64,000 nt of DNA, from NCBI GenBank assembly GCA_039619475.1, contig CM077116.1, positions 302,416,464 to 302,480,463 on the forward strand. Reading direction: 5' to 3'. The stretch is from Icerya purchasi (lineage: Eukaryota; Arthropoda; Insecta; Hemiptera; Monophlebidae). Positions within the stretch are counted from its first letter, which is position 1, and each line of letters opens with the position of its first letter. The translations under genes were made by a program, and so were the position numbers. The notes under the pieces are model-generated. The model saw only the letters and a list, made by a program, of their open reading frames with translations. It was not told the DNA's origin and searched no databases. Below are positions 48,455 through 61,610 of this stretch, in pieces.

Positions 48455-51400
48455 TCGTCCGAGAAAATTCTGTCGCCATTTTTTTCCCGACCCACAAAGA
48501 CGGGTACTAGGGGAAGAAAAAAAAAACAATCCTGAAAACAATGTTGAGGTCGAAAGAGACAGGGTGGCCAATTCGCTTCGCCTATTCAAATGCACTCGTC
48601 GAAATCACCGGAGTTTATTAAACATTGTGGGGCGGAATTGATTAATTCGATATCCCGCTGCTGCACATTGAAACTTTCGAACATTTCAGTTGCGCTAGAT
48701 TAATGTCAAAAGAAAAAACGAAATCCGCGTAAAGCAACACGCACACCCTTGAACTTGAAATAGCGATTGTCGCCTATATATCATCGCTGTACGGGCTGCT
48801 ACCGCCGAATAGTACGCTCTCAAAATATCCGTACGAGGAGCTAGCTGGAAATGTTCTAATGCGACCTCCTCCTAACTGCGAGGAGAGCGAGATTCGATCG
48901 GTGACCGATTAGAGAAACGTGCTTTACTATCGATTTCGAACGAGACTAAGCCGACGGCTAGAATATTTTATTCGATCCAAAGTGTGTACTGGTGCGTTTT
49001 TAGTGGAACGAGGAGCGACCATACGGAACAGCAATAAATCTAAAAATACCAACATACGTCGTCATCGTTGCGTACATTATCGCCGTCGTGCCAGCGGACA
49101 TTCCGATGCAAATTACATTCGTTATCAACGCACTGTGGAATTACTCGAGCGGCATTGATGTAAAGTGCGAAATAAAAAGGCCTATGCTCTGCGTTGCGCA
49201 ATAATTAACAGGCGGCGTCACGCGGAATTTCACATCAGCGCCGATCATTCCGAATTCGTTGAAAACAACAATAACAGACCTCCGAAAACGGAATAAATAT
49301 CACTTACCTGGCCGCCGTAAAATTAACATATACGCCCGCGGACAGAAAATGTATCGAACGTAAAAAGGCATTTCCAGTTTTGCACACGCTAAAATGTGCA
49401 CACTGTCGGAAAAACTAAGACCCCCCCCACCGACTTCGTATAATCCGCTCAAAAACCATTTTCTTTCTTTATTCGACGACCGATAGAAGAGTCTCTTTGA
49501 GATTTTAATCGAATTCGATTTATCAGCAGCGACTTATCAAATGCACCAATAAAAAAGTTCATTCGTGCAACACATAAACAACATATAAGTGTAAAGGCTT
49601 AAAGCGGAGAATAATAAAAATTAAAGGAAAATGTAAAACATTAAAAAAAAAAAAAGAAAAAAGAAAAATAAAAGTTAAGAGTAAAAATAAATGAAAGAAA
49701 ATTAAACGAGACCCCCCTCCGCACAAGTGTATATACATTAGAACCGTGTGTCATTTCGCGATATAATGCTCGACAATGTTTACAGCTACTGAGCATCGTG
49801 TTCTGCACGCTGATCAACACAAATCGTTATGCCTAATTGAAAAACAGACCGGAAGCTTTTCTGTCTGAAGAAATCCTCGACACATTCGAAGAAATACCTA
49901 GAGGGTTCTTCTAAGAGGTGTTTAGAAACTAAGGAAAACTGGTGGTTTTGAAAAAAATTATTTTCACCAGAAAAAAATAATCGATAGAGGGCGTATAATA
50001 ATTTTTTTCCGTTTATTGCGGAAGGATTATTAATGGAACGACCGTTGGGGGGTTGTTATCGAGTCTTAATGGCTAAAACAGTACAAACATGTTGTATACG
50101 GAATTATTATATAAGAACGTCTACAATTAATATTTTGTACTTGAATTTTATTTAAAAAACTAAGGGGCTCTGCCTCTTGCTCGCTTTGTTCCCCAAACTC
50201 TAATCGTTACACTCACGCCTTCCACACACTCGACACTATTGTCTACATACGAATGGAATTTGAGCGAATTATCGCGAGGGTAGGTACCTATTTCGTATTT
50301 ACGGTAATAATATAACGTCGGAAATAAATTAAAATTGAGAATTTGGAGCATCCGAAAAAAAAAAAAAAAAATTGTTAATAAATAAAAAAATCCGACCAAT
50401 TATTTCCGGCTGCTACATAAATCGAGTAGTTTGAAACTAAAAGCGGTACACGAAAACACTCCTTCTGTGGTGCTTGCTGGTCGTACAACATTCGGATAAT
50501 TTTTTCTTTTTTTTTTTTTTTTTCTAAAACGGTGAGATTATTTTATTTAACGGAGAAATATTAAGAATAATAACGCCATCTTATTTTGAAAACTATCCGC
50601 ACATGCCTATCTGAAATTTAATTTTTTTACGAACGCATTAAATAATCTGCAAGCCAATAGAGAGCAGTCAGACGCAAATACCGTTCTCGTCCACATACCG
50701 ACAAACTCGCGTAAAGCGAATATCTAGTGATAAGCGATTTCTCGCTTCAAGCAAAACGCAGACCATCTATGTATGTTGTGTTCCTGGTGTTCGAGCTGAT
50801 TACCAATATTGGATGATAGTGTGCTTATTATAAAATGACTAATAGTTGGCGCATTTCGTAGCTTTTTTTTGTTTTGTTTTTTTTTTCCCCTTTAGCTTTA
50901 GCATACATCAATTATTTAGATAAAATAAAAATATATAATATCCGCGTTAAAAATTAAAATTTACAAAGATTCGCTTTAGATTTAATTGTAAATCACAAAA
51001 CACGTCTTATTTCTGCGCTCATTTATCATATTGAACAATTTGTACAGCTATTATTATTATTATTAAGTTGTACTAAAACGCGCCCCAGTAAGGTTACGAT
51101 GGTTCAGCTCTATTTATTGATTAGATCGTATTAATCAAATCGACGAAAAACGCAGATTGGATATATCATCGATGTGAAATACCGTACAGAAAATTATGTC
51201 AAACCGACTCGCGATGAAAATGAAATTAACGAAATAATAATATCGACACGGAAGCAAAACGAAAGAAATACGCAGGCGAAAAGCAATCAGCATCGCCTTT
51301 TTACATCCGGTATCCACCACTGATTGAAGAAGGGGGAAGGAAAGCAGAAAATTTAATAGACTTACGTAATCGCTGATGTTAAGGCAACATTTTAAGGAGC

Positions 51401-54400
51401 CCTCCCACCCCACCCCGCGAGTCTACCAAAAAACCTCCTAAAAGATATATAATAAAACTTGCAACCTGAATTATACTTATCAGCATGATATGAGTGTATA
51501 AGGTCGCGAGCACTAATAAAACCTAGAGAAAAATATCGTGGAGGGGGAGGGGTACCTACTCATCCGTTTCAAATTGAATAAAATGTTTACCACTTGGTGT
51601 AAATATGAATAAAGATAACACTTTTGCGTGACGTTTTTGCGAAACAACGTAAAAAAAACAGATCCATGTCGAAAAGAAACAAACTACAATCAGCGAAAAG
51701 AAGAGAAAAATTTCGATTTTTTATACAAATAGGAAGTGGTGGAGGATATATAATGGAATAGACACAGTGTAGGAAGGAGCCTGGGATCTAATGGGACAGG
51801 CATTGTGAAAGAGGAAAGAGCTTATTTATTTTAAGCCACAAAGAAGAGAAGTAAACGAAAACTGCAAGAAAAAGTGTCATGAATGGGTAAAGAGTATGCG
51901 CGGATGGGGGATGAAAAAAATAAATAAAAGGAAGATGGTTTAGTGGTGGAAATATTGTTCGGCTGAGATTAACCAGACCAACGATAGTGGTTATTTCCTT
52001 CTTTCCCCTCGTTGTGAAAACAAACTTATTTTACAAACGCAGAAATCTACGAATATCCGGAGGCAACCGGCAGATCAGATCACTGCCCTCAACAATAGTA
52101 CAGTTTGGAATGTAGACGAAAAGTTAATTAAAACAACTTACAAAATCCGATTATAGAAAGATAATAATGGTTTTTTTTGCGTAGGAGGCAGAGAACGGAA
52201 TGGACAACTCGCAGAACAGCCACAGATTGAAAGATGGCCGTGGTCAAAAGAAGGAGACAGCAGTTTGAAGAACGAAGCTAGAGTTTATCCGTTATTCTCA
52301 ACGAGCGTTCTATTCTTTCGGAGTTCCACTTACGTCGCCGCCAACTGCCTTATTAAATTCTACACTAATATGCATAAGCTACCGCGGGGGTTCTGCAATA
52401 ACTTTAAAGGTACGAATTCCTTCTTTGGGTAGTCATAGAGTCACGCCGAAAAGTGTAAGGTTACTACTAGCACTACTAAAAGTAGTGACCGACACAGTTC
52501 GGATAAAATGTTTACATCGACACGATTCTTTAATGGTTTCATCATTATAGTACTACGAACGAAGGCCTTTTCTTCGTGACATCACTTGGCTAAGCGCCGA
52601 ATGAGAAAACGCGCAAAGAGCGTACGATTATTTTAAAAATGGAGACTGACTCTAATACTAAGGTGCCGGGCTACCACATACCAAAACCGGAGTTGTCTCG
52701 TAAGTGGCTGCTGTTTAAATATCCGATGATATCGAATATCACAACCAGAATCCGGACGGAAGTAAAGGCGAATCATTCCAAAGACCGGTCCCGGTATTCC
52801 CAGATTGATTAGGCATTTCTAATTGCACAGTCAAAAATCTTTAAAACTGCACTATTTCAATATAGATTGATCCGCTATAGGGAAGAAAATTGTAACATAT
52901 CTAGTCGGACGAAATTACACAACGAAGCAACTATAGTAGTTTGATTATAAATATACATTACGCCTAGGAGCGGTAATTTAGTTAAACTGCGGTCAGTATA
53001 CACGCGAAGAACGCGGAATTCGAAAATTTTTTTGGCGGAAAAATTAACTCTTCTTTAAATGACGCAATTACTTATTCCCCTAGTGTGTGCTGTTTGCTTG
53101 ACAGTACTCGTCAAGGAAAAAAAAAAAAAAAAAAAAACCGAGAAAAATAAAAGGTTAAAAATTAGTTTTTTCCTCCTGTTAAATCAAACTCGTAATCTAG
53201 GTCCCTGTATACTACGAATCGCAGAATTTAACCTAGATATTTCACCATACTGCCAGATAATTAACAGCGAAACGTCTAAATTACACTGCCACATTCTCAT
53301 CCAAAGCGAACTTATTACTACAGTGGAAACTATAACGCGAACTATGAGCCGAAAGTTGCTAGGCAACCCATAACAAGTTAAACAAAATATTCGGACAACT
53401 CGTAGTGCCGCCACCTTAATAGCGGTAGACGTCTAGACTAGACACAAGTTCGCAACAAACCGAAACCCCACTCCCCTTTCGCTGAGTATGCAATCGTCCA
53501 AGCGTAGGCCAATTAACTTTTTCGAGTTTATTTTTTATTTATTTATTTTTTTTTTTTTTTACAAAATTCAATAAGGCAACCGTGGATGTAAATTCCAAGC
53601 TGTGCAGATAAAAAAAAAAACAAAAAAAAAAAAACGAAATCCATTTACAACGATCCTACGAAAAGGCTAAATGTCTAAATTTCGTGTCACGAAAGAAATA
53701 GCCTGTACCGTCGAATTTTACCGGAAGAATTACACTTCCCCGCGTGCAGTCGTTAAAGAAAATCAATTTTTTCCACATAACTGCCAAAAAAATTAATAAA
53801 CGTCCGTTAAGAGAGGGGAAAAAAAACAACCAAAAACGGTCCTAATTTTTTGCTACATATTACAAGTGGAGATGTGAATATATTTCTGTGTGCTTTACAT
53901 CTCTCTGGGATAGTGTGTGAAAATTTACAAATTAGTTCCGTTTCGGTCGACAGAAATTATCGTTTAAAATGGCAATTTGCGAAAAAAATGTTACCGATTT
54001 TATAAAAAAAATTACTACAATCCACACTGTGTCTGTGGTGGTAATACGAAAACGATCGGTACGATGAATCGGCGCTACTCGTTGATGCTTTATAAGAATG
54101 TAGGAAATACGCGAATGCCGATTACAAATCGGGACTTTATTTTAAAAAACTCCGTCAACAACAACTTCTCTATTACAATTACAATTCTTTTTACGGTTTA
54201 ACAATCTCTTTTAGTCGAAATCAAAATTTCAAAATCCAAAATTTTCGAAACCCAAAACGCCGCGGTGTGTTTCGAAATTTTCCAAAAATGCCGAGACTGA
54301 AAAAGCACCTGCTGTTTGCCGCCAGACACGCCGACCTTTCCGAAAGTCCTGAACATGTACCGATTCGCGCGCGGTTGCTTATTCTTTTTGCGAGCTACTC

Positions 54401-54599
54401 GAAAAAACCTAGTTTCTATCCGATGATGCTGACATCTCGGCCGTACTGCGAAACCGGTTTCACCGTCGCCGCTGAAAGTAACGATATTCGCATTGTCACA
54501 GTGTACAATTTCGAAGTAAACGCGTTAGACGCTATTTTCTTCTGATCGAAACGCGATGCAACGTGTGTAAGAGCCACGCACACAAAAATACTTTTCCCC
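48455..54599. other. Non-coding stretch
   Basis: No recognisable coding sequence. A donor-like GGCCAG|GTAAGTGATA on the minus strand at 49313/49312 is the best isolated splice signal, but the sequence before it does not look coding. It could end an untranslated exon. Homopolymer runs occur at 50355-50370, 50508-50523 and 53118-53137. Confidence 0.5.
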
Positions 54600-55600
54600 A
54601 TCTCTCCTATCTCTATTATTAATTATAATATACAGTTTTGCCGTTCTTCTTCCACCTGAAACAGACAACGACAGGTTCACCCCCCCTAAACGTTAGCTGC
54701 CCCACCATCGCCGTCGCCGACTACGTCGCCATCGCCTCCACCCCCGGATTTGTATTATCCTCTAGACACCTAGGCAACAAAAGAAGTTTGCGTAGGCGTG
54801 TAAGACGATATACGCTGCCAGCCATCGCCTCCCCGAACCATCATCTAGACCGCGAAGGCGAACCCGATTTTTCGTCCTCGTCGCTGCGTGAACCGCAAAC
54901 AGAGACAAACACGATATTCAACAACGCGCAACCGCCTCCAGCTGGAGGGAACCGATCCGCCGACCAACACATGACATTGTCTGGCTGCTCTTCAAATGCG
55001 AACAGTAACCGATAATAGTGGAAGATAGGTTATGGTTTGAGAAGATAAAAGCGGCAGATGTCCGCTGCTCACGGTATTCGGAAAATAATATCGCAGGAGA
55101 GAGCGAGAATGGGACAGAGAGACCGGGTTTGCAGCGTCGCAAAAATAACAACAAAAGCCTCTTGCAGCGACGGTAGCAGCACCATTACAAGCGCATGACA
55201 TGTAACGACCCTCGTGCGTGTCTTTAATGTGGACTAGTCGTTCAAGTTCGATTAGGTTTAGGTTAGTAGTTAGTTTGCAGTAATGACTCCGTGTTGCCCC
55301 GAACAAGGTACCTAGCATCGGCAGCGAAAATGCACCACGCGAACCGTTCGGCTATTTGGCAACACCGGAAAATCTCTGGAAGAAGATTTGCCTGCAGCCT
55401 GCGCTCACTTATCATTATGTGCGCGGCGATAACTATCATTAACGGACGAAATCGAGACGAATTCCGAGGCAAACGGAATCCCAGAGGGATTTTATTTTCT
55501 CTCCTGTCCGTTGATGCAGGGCGGGGGGGGCAGTTTTCCCAGTCGAGATTTCAAGCGGTCAGCCAAATTTTAAATTTTCCATTTAGAATAATTGATATAT
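54600..55600. promoter_or_regulatory. GC/CpG-richer block
   Basis: CG-rich for this region, with CCGTCGCCGACTACGTCGCC near 54711. A 125-codon + frame (54638-55015; Ser/Arg/Pro-rich, ends at a stop) is open, as is the minus strand opposite, so the openness reflects composition. No family is recognised. Possible promoter, enhancer or untranslated exon. Confidence 0.3.
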
Positions 55601-58600
55601 TACGGTGGAATGTATCGATAATCAGTTTCTTTTAATCGGAAAGGATTATTATCGGGGCGGTCGGTCGAAATGCACATATATCGGTGGCGCGTATGTAGTA
55701 CCGATGTGAAACTAACCCGATAATTATCACGAAGTACGAATAGAGATTTTATTATATATACGTTTTCCGGAAGTGACAAAATTCGCTATTAAGAAGGTGT
55801 ACTTTATTTTTCAACTTAGGACACCCTTTTTTATTTGTTTTTCTTTTTCTTTTTTATATGCCATATACCGAGAACTTGCAAATTAGCAATTTTTATATGA
55901 AGTCAAAATGTCAGTTTTTTAAGACTTTATTATTACACCTTTATTTACTCATACTTGATTATTATTATTTTTATTGATTAATAGCTCTGTCAGCGCGTCT
56001 GTCGTAATTAAACGTAACTACGCAGGTATTTTCGCCTGATTTCGATTTTATTTTATGGCGAGACAGAAAATTAAACACTTCCCCGCCACACTAGAACGTG
56101 TATATAGAATGCAGCCAACGAATGACGGACACACATCGACCGTCTAGATTGCGACCGAGTTTAAGCTGCCGATATCGGACGGGCCCAATTCGACCCTTTT
56201 AAAACAAAAAAAAAAAAAAGGAAAACGACCATAAACTCTCTCTATATATTTTACCGTTACTTCCATCCACTTGATTTTCTTGGCAGACTCTTATTCAATC
56301 GCGATAGCTCTTTTGTTCGCGATAGAAAACTCAACGCCGAGTACTACACAGCTTATATGCGAAAACGGCATGGCCTTTCGAAGAAAACTCATCGTCCCCC
56401 GTTAATCTGCCCAGGGGGCCAGCCAGACAGCGCGCAATCCTCTCTCCATGGCTCAGGCGGTCAAAACTTTCCCGCCGAAAACTATTGAAATCGGAACTCG
56501 TTTTCGAAAAAGAATTTTTTAGTAACAGCAGCGCGGACAAAATCCAGTCTCAGAAAAATCGTTCAATCTTCTGCTTTTATTTCATTTAATAGCGGCTGAA
56601 ACAGTTGGCGCGGCATAATTTCCAAGTAGACGAGTGGTGAAATGTCGATACGGAGGTCCGCTCGAAACATCGCAAGTACTAGAGTAAACAAGCGAAGCAC
56701 TCAATATTCGCTGAGCAGAGAGCGATGATGGTCGTTAGCATCGATGGATTTTCGTAAATAATCGATTTCGTAGCAGCGGGCCCGCCTGTTGAAACAGCCT
56801 TTTTTTACTGTAATGTAAACAAACGGTTACGCCAATCAATCAGATGATGGAGGGGGGAGGAGGTACAACAAGATCTATTTCTTTCTTACTGATCGCAAAT
56901 TCTGCCGAAGAACGTTAAAAATAAAATCGCTCGCTCTTTCTTCTACTGCTGGAAATATTTTTTCGAAACCCACATCGTACATTTTTTTTCTCCTTTTTTT
57001 TTTTTTTTTTGTTCCTTTTTGATGCTCGCGGCCCCACCAGATTTGTAAAAGTGCCAACAAAATCGATACAGAAAACACTGTTTTTTTTTTTAATATCTTC
57101 TATATTTTCTTTTCGTTTTTTCGTTTCTTACATTTTTTACAAGTTTCAACTCTTGCCGCGCGGGCTAATTAACATAATCTGACGTAATCGGTAGTCTCTG
57201 TGATGGCGCACCAGTCGAAGGCATTTGGCACATGTCCGAATTATCGTTCATTGATTTTTCGGGAGGTTTTTTTTTTCTTTCTTTTAAATATTATCGCTAG
57301 CACCTTTTGTATCTAAAAAATATCCAGCCGACAATTTTTCTTATTTCCTCGCCATCTTATATATGATTCGCATTTAGATCTCTTTCGACGTAAACAGCCA
57401 TCTGCGATGGATCATCTAAAAAAAGCAGTGTAACCGCGGGTTCTAATTTTGCTACACTAAATCTCGTTTCCGCCGCCAAGTTTCGTCATTACTCTCGGAC
57501 GATCGACGGAGAATGCAATGATCGATATTGGCGCAATTTAAGTTATGAAAAAGAAACAAAAAAAAAAAAAAAAAAAAAAAAAAACATTGACTTTACATGC
57601 AGATATACATATATAGCTGTAAAACTGCAGCTAAAAAGAATCAACAGCGTGCAACTAAGCTCTTTTTACGGTTAATTTAAAACACTAAAAATTCCAGGGA
57701 CTAAAATAATTATATTATCGGAAAAAACACTTGTGGTAATAATAACTACCTTTTACAAAAAAAACAAAAAAAAAAAACAAAACACCAACGAACCCCGGGA
57801 AAGGAATCTATTTTCAACAAAGTAATTAAGAGAAAGTTAACAACGGAAAAAATAATCTATAAACGGTCCCAACTTAGGTAAGACTCGATCGCAAATGGTT
57901 GGCGAGCGGCCATTTTTCCCTGTTTTTTTTTTGTTTTTTTTTGTGTAGCGCAACGGTGAATAAAAATTACTGACCAGATATCGAAAAAACTTAAAAACGT
58001 GTCTCTGCTAGCAAATACTATTAAAAGCGAATTAAACGGCTACATAAAAAATATTACAAAGAAATTAAAATAAACATGATGTTTTAACATATGACAAATC
58101 ATTAAGCGCTACAAGGTCTGTTAACGTGTGCGCTCATTAACGGTGTTTTCCGCTTAATGTGGTTCCTTACCAGTTTTAAAGATTTAACGATCGACGGAAT
58201 TGTGACGTCAGTCTCCAAAGAAATCCCCCCTACCCCCGGTGTAGTCACGCAATAATGGTCAGGAACGCTACAAGCCAGACTCTGAAAATCACGCACACAA
58301 ATTATACCATCGGGGTTTCGGTCGTATTACGATAATTTGCGTGATGACGTCACAACGCAACAGCGAAGGGCTAAAAACCTAAGATGTAATAATAATAATA
58401 ATAATAATAATACCCGTGGTGTTTAATAAAGTAAAAACACGGGCCTCTTTCGGACTCGTCGCAACGGGCATAGTCGCACTTAAAAGTGGTACGGTAATCT
58501 TCAGAAAACACGTTACACATTTCACACAATTCCACACATTGCTCGCTGCAGTGACCTAAGGGGGGTTTTCTCCAAGTTCACGAATATCTCGGTTACCGTT

Positions 58601-58879
58601 TTTCCTTTTTCTTTTTGACAACACTATCGCTGCAGCGAGAATGTGTTTATTGAAGGCCGCTACTTCCGAACGACGCCATAATCACCGCAGACTATTCCAA
58701 TGTTAGTTTCCTATATCGAGCGGTAAATCGATTCTTTCACTCTTGAATTTTCTTTCTGGAATATCCTCTCGAAACACTAATTCCCTTTTCCGATCTGCCG
58801 GCGACTTTTTCGCCTCTCTCCGAAAATATTAACTCTATTTCTGCGTACGTGACACTATACGGAGGATTTTCGTTTTTTT
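55601..58879. other. Non-coding stretch
   Basis: No gene supported. It contains poly(A) at 57559-57584, poly(T) at 56993-57010 and (AAT)n at 58388-58411. Confidence 0.55.
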
Positions 58880-58998
58880 CTCTCTCCCCATTTCATTTAA
58901 AGATTCCCTCTCCCCTCTTTTCATTTAAAGATTTCCTCTCTTCCCATTTCATTTAAAGATTCCCTCTCTACCCATTTCATTTAAAGATTCCCTCTCTT
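58880..58998. repeat. 28-bp minisatellite, four copies, pyrimidine-rich
   Basis: TTTCATTTAAAGATTCCCTC recurs at exactly 28-bp spacing (58891, 58919, 58947, 58975), separated by variable CTCTCCCC-type spacers. The + strand is strongly pyrimidine-biased between the ATTTAAA cores. Confidence 0.93.
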
Positions 58999-60254
58999 AC
59001 CCTTATTCACTGATTTCACTTCGAAAACATTTGCATTCTTAATTTCGTCCGGAGGAATCTCCTCAATTTTTATTGCGCCTAAAAAACCCGCCGAGACTTA
59101 ATCTGACGCGTTCGAACACACATCCATTCTAATTTCATCCTTAATACCCGGGTATATTTAAAACTATTTCAAGCCTCTCTGCAATTTTCCCGTATTGAAT
59201 TTAAATTGGTTACAACTTTCACGAGTCGACTATTACACATTCCTGTTACATTTATTGAGATATCCCCCGCATAAAGTTCCCGCGCACCGTACGAAATTGC
59301 GTTGAGAAAAAATTTGTATTTTCATTTTCTTCATTTTACTTGCATACTCGGTATAAGATGTTCGTGTTCTCCCGTCTTTTACATCGTACATTCTTTTGCT
59401 TTTCCGCTTTAGTTCTCTCTTTAACCACCCCCGCTGGAGTCAGTTTGATTTAATTTATAAAGGGTATATACTAACAGCGACGATAACGAGTAGTATGTGC
59501 ACGAAATAGCAATTTTCATTTGTGGTGAAGTTACATTTTTTAACGTCAGTTAATTCCGTCCAAACAAGGATTGTATTTTTCCGCTCATAAAAAAAAAGCT
59601 GTAACCGAAATGATTCTTCTACAGAACGATATTGCGAGTGTGATATAGTTTGTCTTATGTAGAGTGATATTGTATAATTTTATCTATTATACATTAAACG
59701 TTTTTCATTCGTACTGAAATATTTAATCTTTTGTTAGTAAAAATGAAATTGTCCCCGTTTTAAATTTCTTCTTTGAATTTCCGTTTGTTTATTTTCCTCG
59801 ATATTAAAAAAGCATTCGATTTTATTTGTATTCGGGAAGAGATTAACTTAGAGTACATTATCTATTTAATAAACTGTTTATCGTTAAATTTATATAGGCG
59901 AGTACTTTTAATTCCGATTAATTACAAAAATGATTTGAACGCGGATTAAAAGGGACAATTTCGAAGAAAAAGCGGGTGGTGGAGCCAGTTATAAGACGTG
60001 TTCAACAATTTCTTTGTGTTTTCTTTATCGAATAGTTCGACGATATTTCTGTTTTCTAGAAAGCGCTTAAATTTTTAGTGGAGCTCTGTGGTTTATTCGA
60101 TTTTCTTCCAAAATTTTCAAAGGGGCTTGACCATAATTAATTTCTGTCAAAGAGGCACCCGCGCACCGGTGACGTCGCAGTTGATTAAGATGATACAATT
60201 AGCCTAGGATAGTTTTTAATTTTTTCAATTTAAGTATCCGGGGATAAGAACTGA

Positions 60255-60320
60255 ACCGGATGTGCTCTAGAAGGCGCGCGAGTCATGAATTCGACCCGGC
60301 CAGATCTCGTACGCCATTCG
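60255..60320 (+). mobile_element. Possible degenerate tRNA-like SINE head
   Basis: GTGCTCTAGAAGGCGCGCGAGTC then ATGAATTCGACCCGGCC resembles the A-box...B-box layout of tRNA-derived SINEs (B box ATTCGACCC against GGTTCGANTCC). No poly(A) tail or clear body follows. Weak. Confidence 0.25.
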
Positions 60321-61289
60321 GTGTCCATTTTAAACATATGTCTGCAAAGCGCGGGTTCTATAATAAGTAGTTGAAAACAAAGAGAGCGTCGATTTCAAGT
60401 TCGAGAACTAAAGGCACCCACACGCGGGTGGCAGTGACGGAATTTGCATCGGAGGCAAAGCTTAATTTTCTTGGGCGATTTCGAGCGAGCGCGGCAGATC
60501 TTCACAAATTCCTTCGAGGAGGCTGGCGGACAGTCAAAAAATTACGAGAATTTCCTGTTCGGTCGGCGCGCAATAGAGCCTTTTTGTCAGAAATTACACA
60601 TAACTCTTTACAAGGCATGCCCACGTACCCCGCTGTAGTGCTATATAGCCGGGCACGGGTAGGGGCCCGCCGTTTGTGAGCTGCGGAATGCGACACGGTA
60701 ATTATATATGTGACGGCCGGTAGCGATTAAGAAAATAATAATAGAGACGCGCTTCGCGTGCGCTATTGTCTCTTATCAATTGTGTACACTTAACTGTATA
60801 GCGGTTCTCGGGCATGGATGTGTACGCCACCCGGTCGTCCCTACATAATGTCGCGCGCGCGCGCAGACTGGCACATGATGGAAGCACGGCCTATCACGAT
60901 GGCCGGGCGAAGCGTAGCCGGCCACAGGAGTATGAAAGTAGTTGTAATCAATTAAAAGCGGAAGCACGTGACTTGGTAAAAATTCCACAAGAAACGGCTG
61001 CCGGAGGATCAACGATCTGATAGAGACAGCCGCTGCCGCCAACCTAAATTTAGTTAATTGGTCCGATGATATGGAATTGTGTTCGAGCTGTCGCGCTGGG
61101 GGCATATCTCGGATAATAGAATCGCCGACACACACGATGAAATGACTCCGACGAACAAACTCCGTCAATAAACCTGGAACCTGGCAACGACAAGATGGCT
61201 CGCCGCGTGCTAATTATACCCGCACTCCCTATCGGTGGGCCCCCCTGACGGGTTTACATCGCGGCAAGATAAGTCAGTCGCTAAGAGGG
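60321..61289. promoter_or_regulatory. GC/CpG-richer block
   Basis: CpG-rich with GCGCGCGCGC at 60850-60860 and a CACGTG E-box at 60965-60970. Open frames on both strands (60371-60679 +, 61168-60776 -) have no recognisable similarity. Probably regulatory together with the homeodomain-site cluster that follows. Confidence 0.3.
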
Positions 61290-61390
61290 TGATTAAATAT
61301 GCGCTGGAAGGAGGTTCGTGCTGCGCAATTAATCAACACAACGCTAGCGCAAAGAGAGATTAATCGCGTTCCCGATTAATTATGATTAAG
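61290..61390. promoter_or_regulatory. Cluster of homeodomain-type TAATC/ATTA sites
   Basis: Within about 100 bp the sequence has GATTAA (61291), AATTAATC (61327), GATTAATC (61358), GATTAATTA (61374) and GATTAAG (61384). Repeated GATTA/TAATC is the K50 (Otx/bicoid-class) core, and TAATTA the Q50 (Antp/engrailed-class) core. The immediate surroundings are less AT-rich than most of the window, which makes chance clustering less likely but not negligible. Inferred enhancer. Confidence 0.3.
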
Positions 61391-61473
61391 CTGCAATATC
61401 GGTTTATTCCCTCTTAACGCAAACGCCGGTTTATAATTACATAAAATATTAAACATAAACATACATATATAAT

Positions 61474-61509
61474 AATAATAATTAAATAATTAAATAATTA
61501 AATAATAAC

Positions 61510-61552
<43 letters not shown>

Positions 61553-61610
61553 GTAATAGTAATAATAATAACAATAATAATAATGGTAATAGTAATAATA
61601 ATAATAAGCG
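61474..61610. repeat. (AAT)n microsatellite with interruptions
   Basis: A long AAT tract with (AATAACAAT) and (GGTAATAGT) interruptions. The interrupted block AATGGTAATAGTAATAAT occurs twice (61548 and 61582), showing internal duplication. Confidence 0.95.

Noticed and set aside
49300..49400. Strong donor-like GGCCAG|GTAAGTGATA on the minus strand, considered as the end of the first VAT-1 exon
   Set aside because: The codons before it do not match the conserved VAT-1 N-terminus, and the phase is wrong for the 26404 acceptor. An untranslated exon remains possible.
54638..55015. 125-codon Ser/Arg/Pro-rich + frame
   Set aside because: It overlaps open frames on the other strand in a CpG-rich block, and no family similarity supports it.
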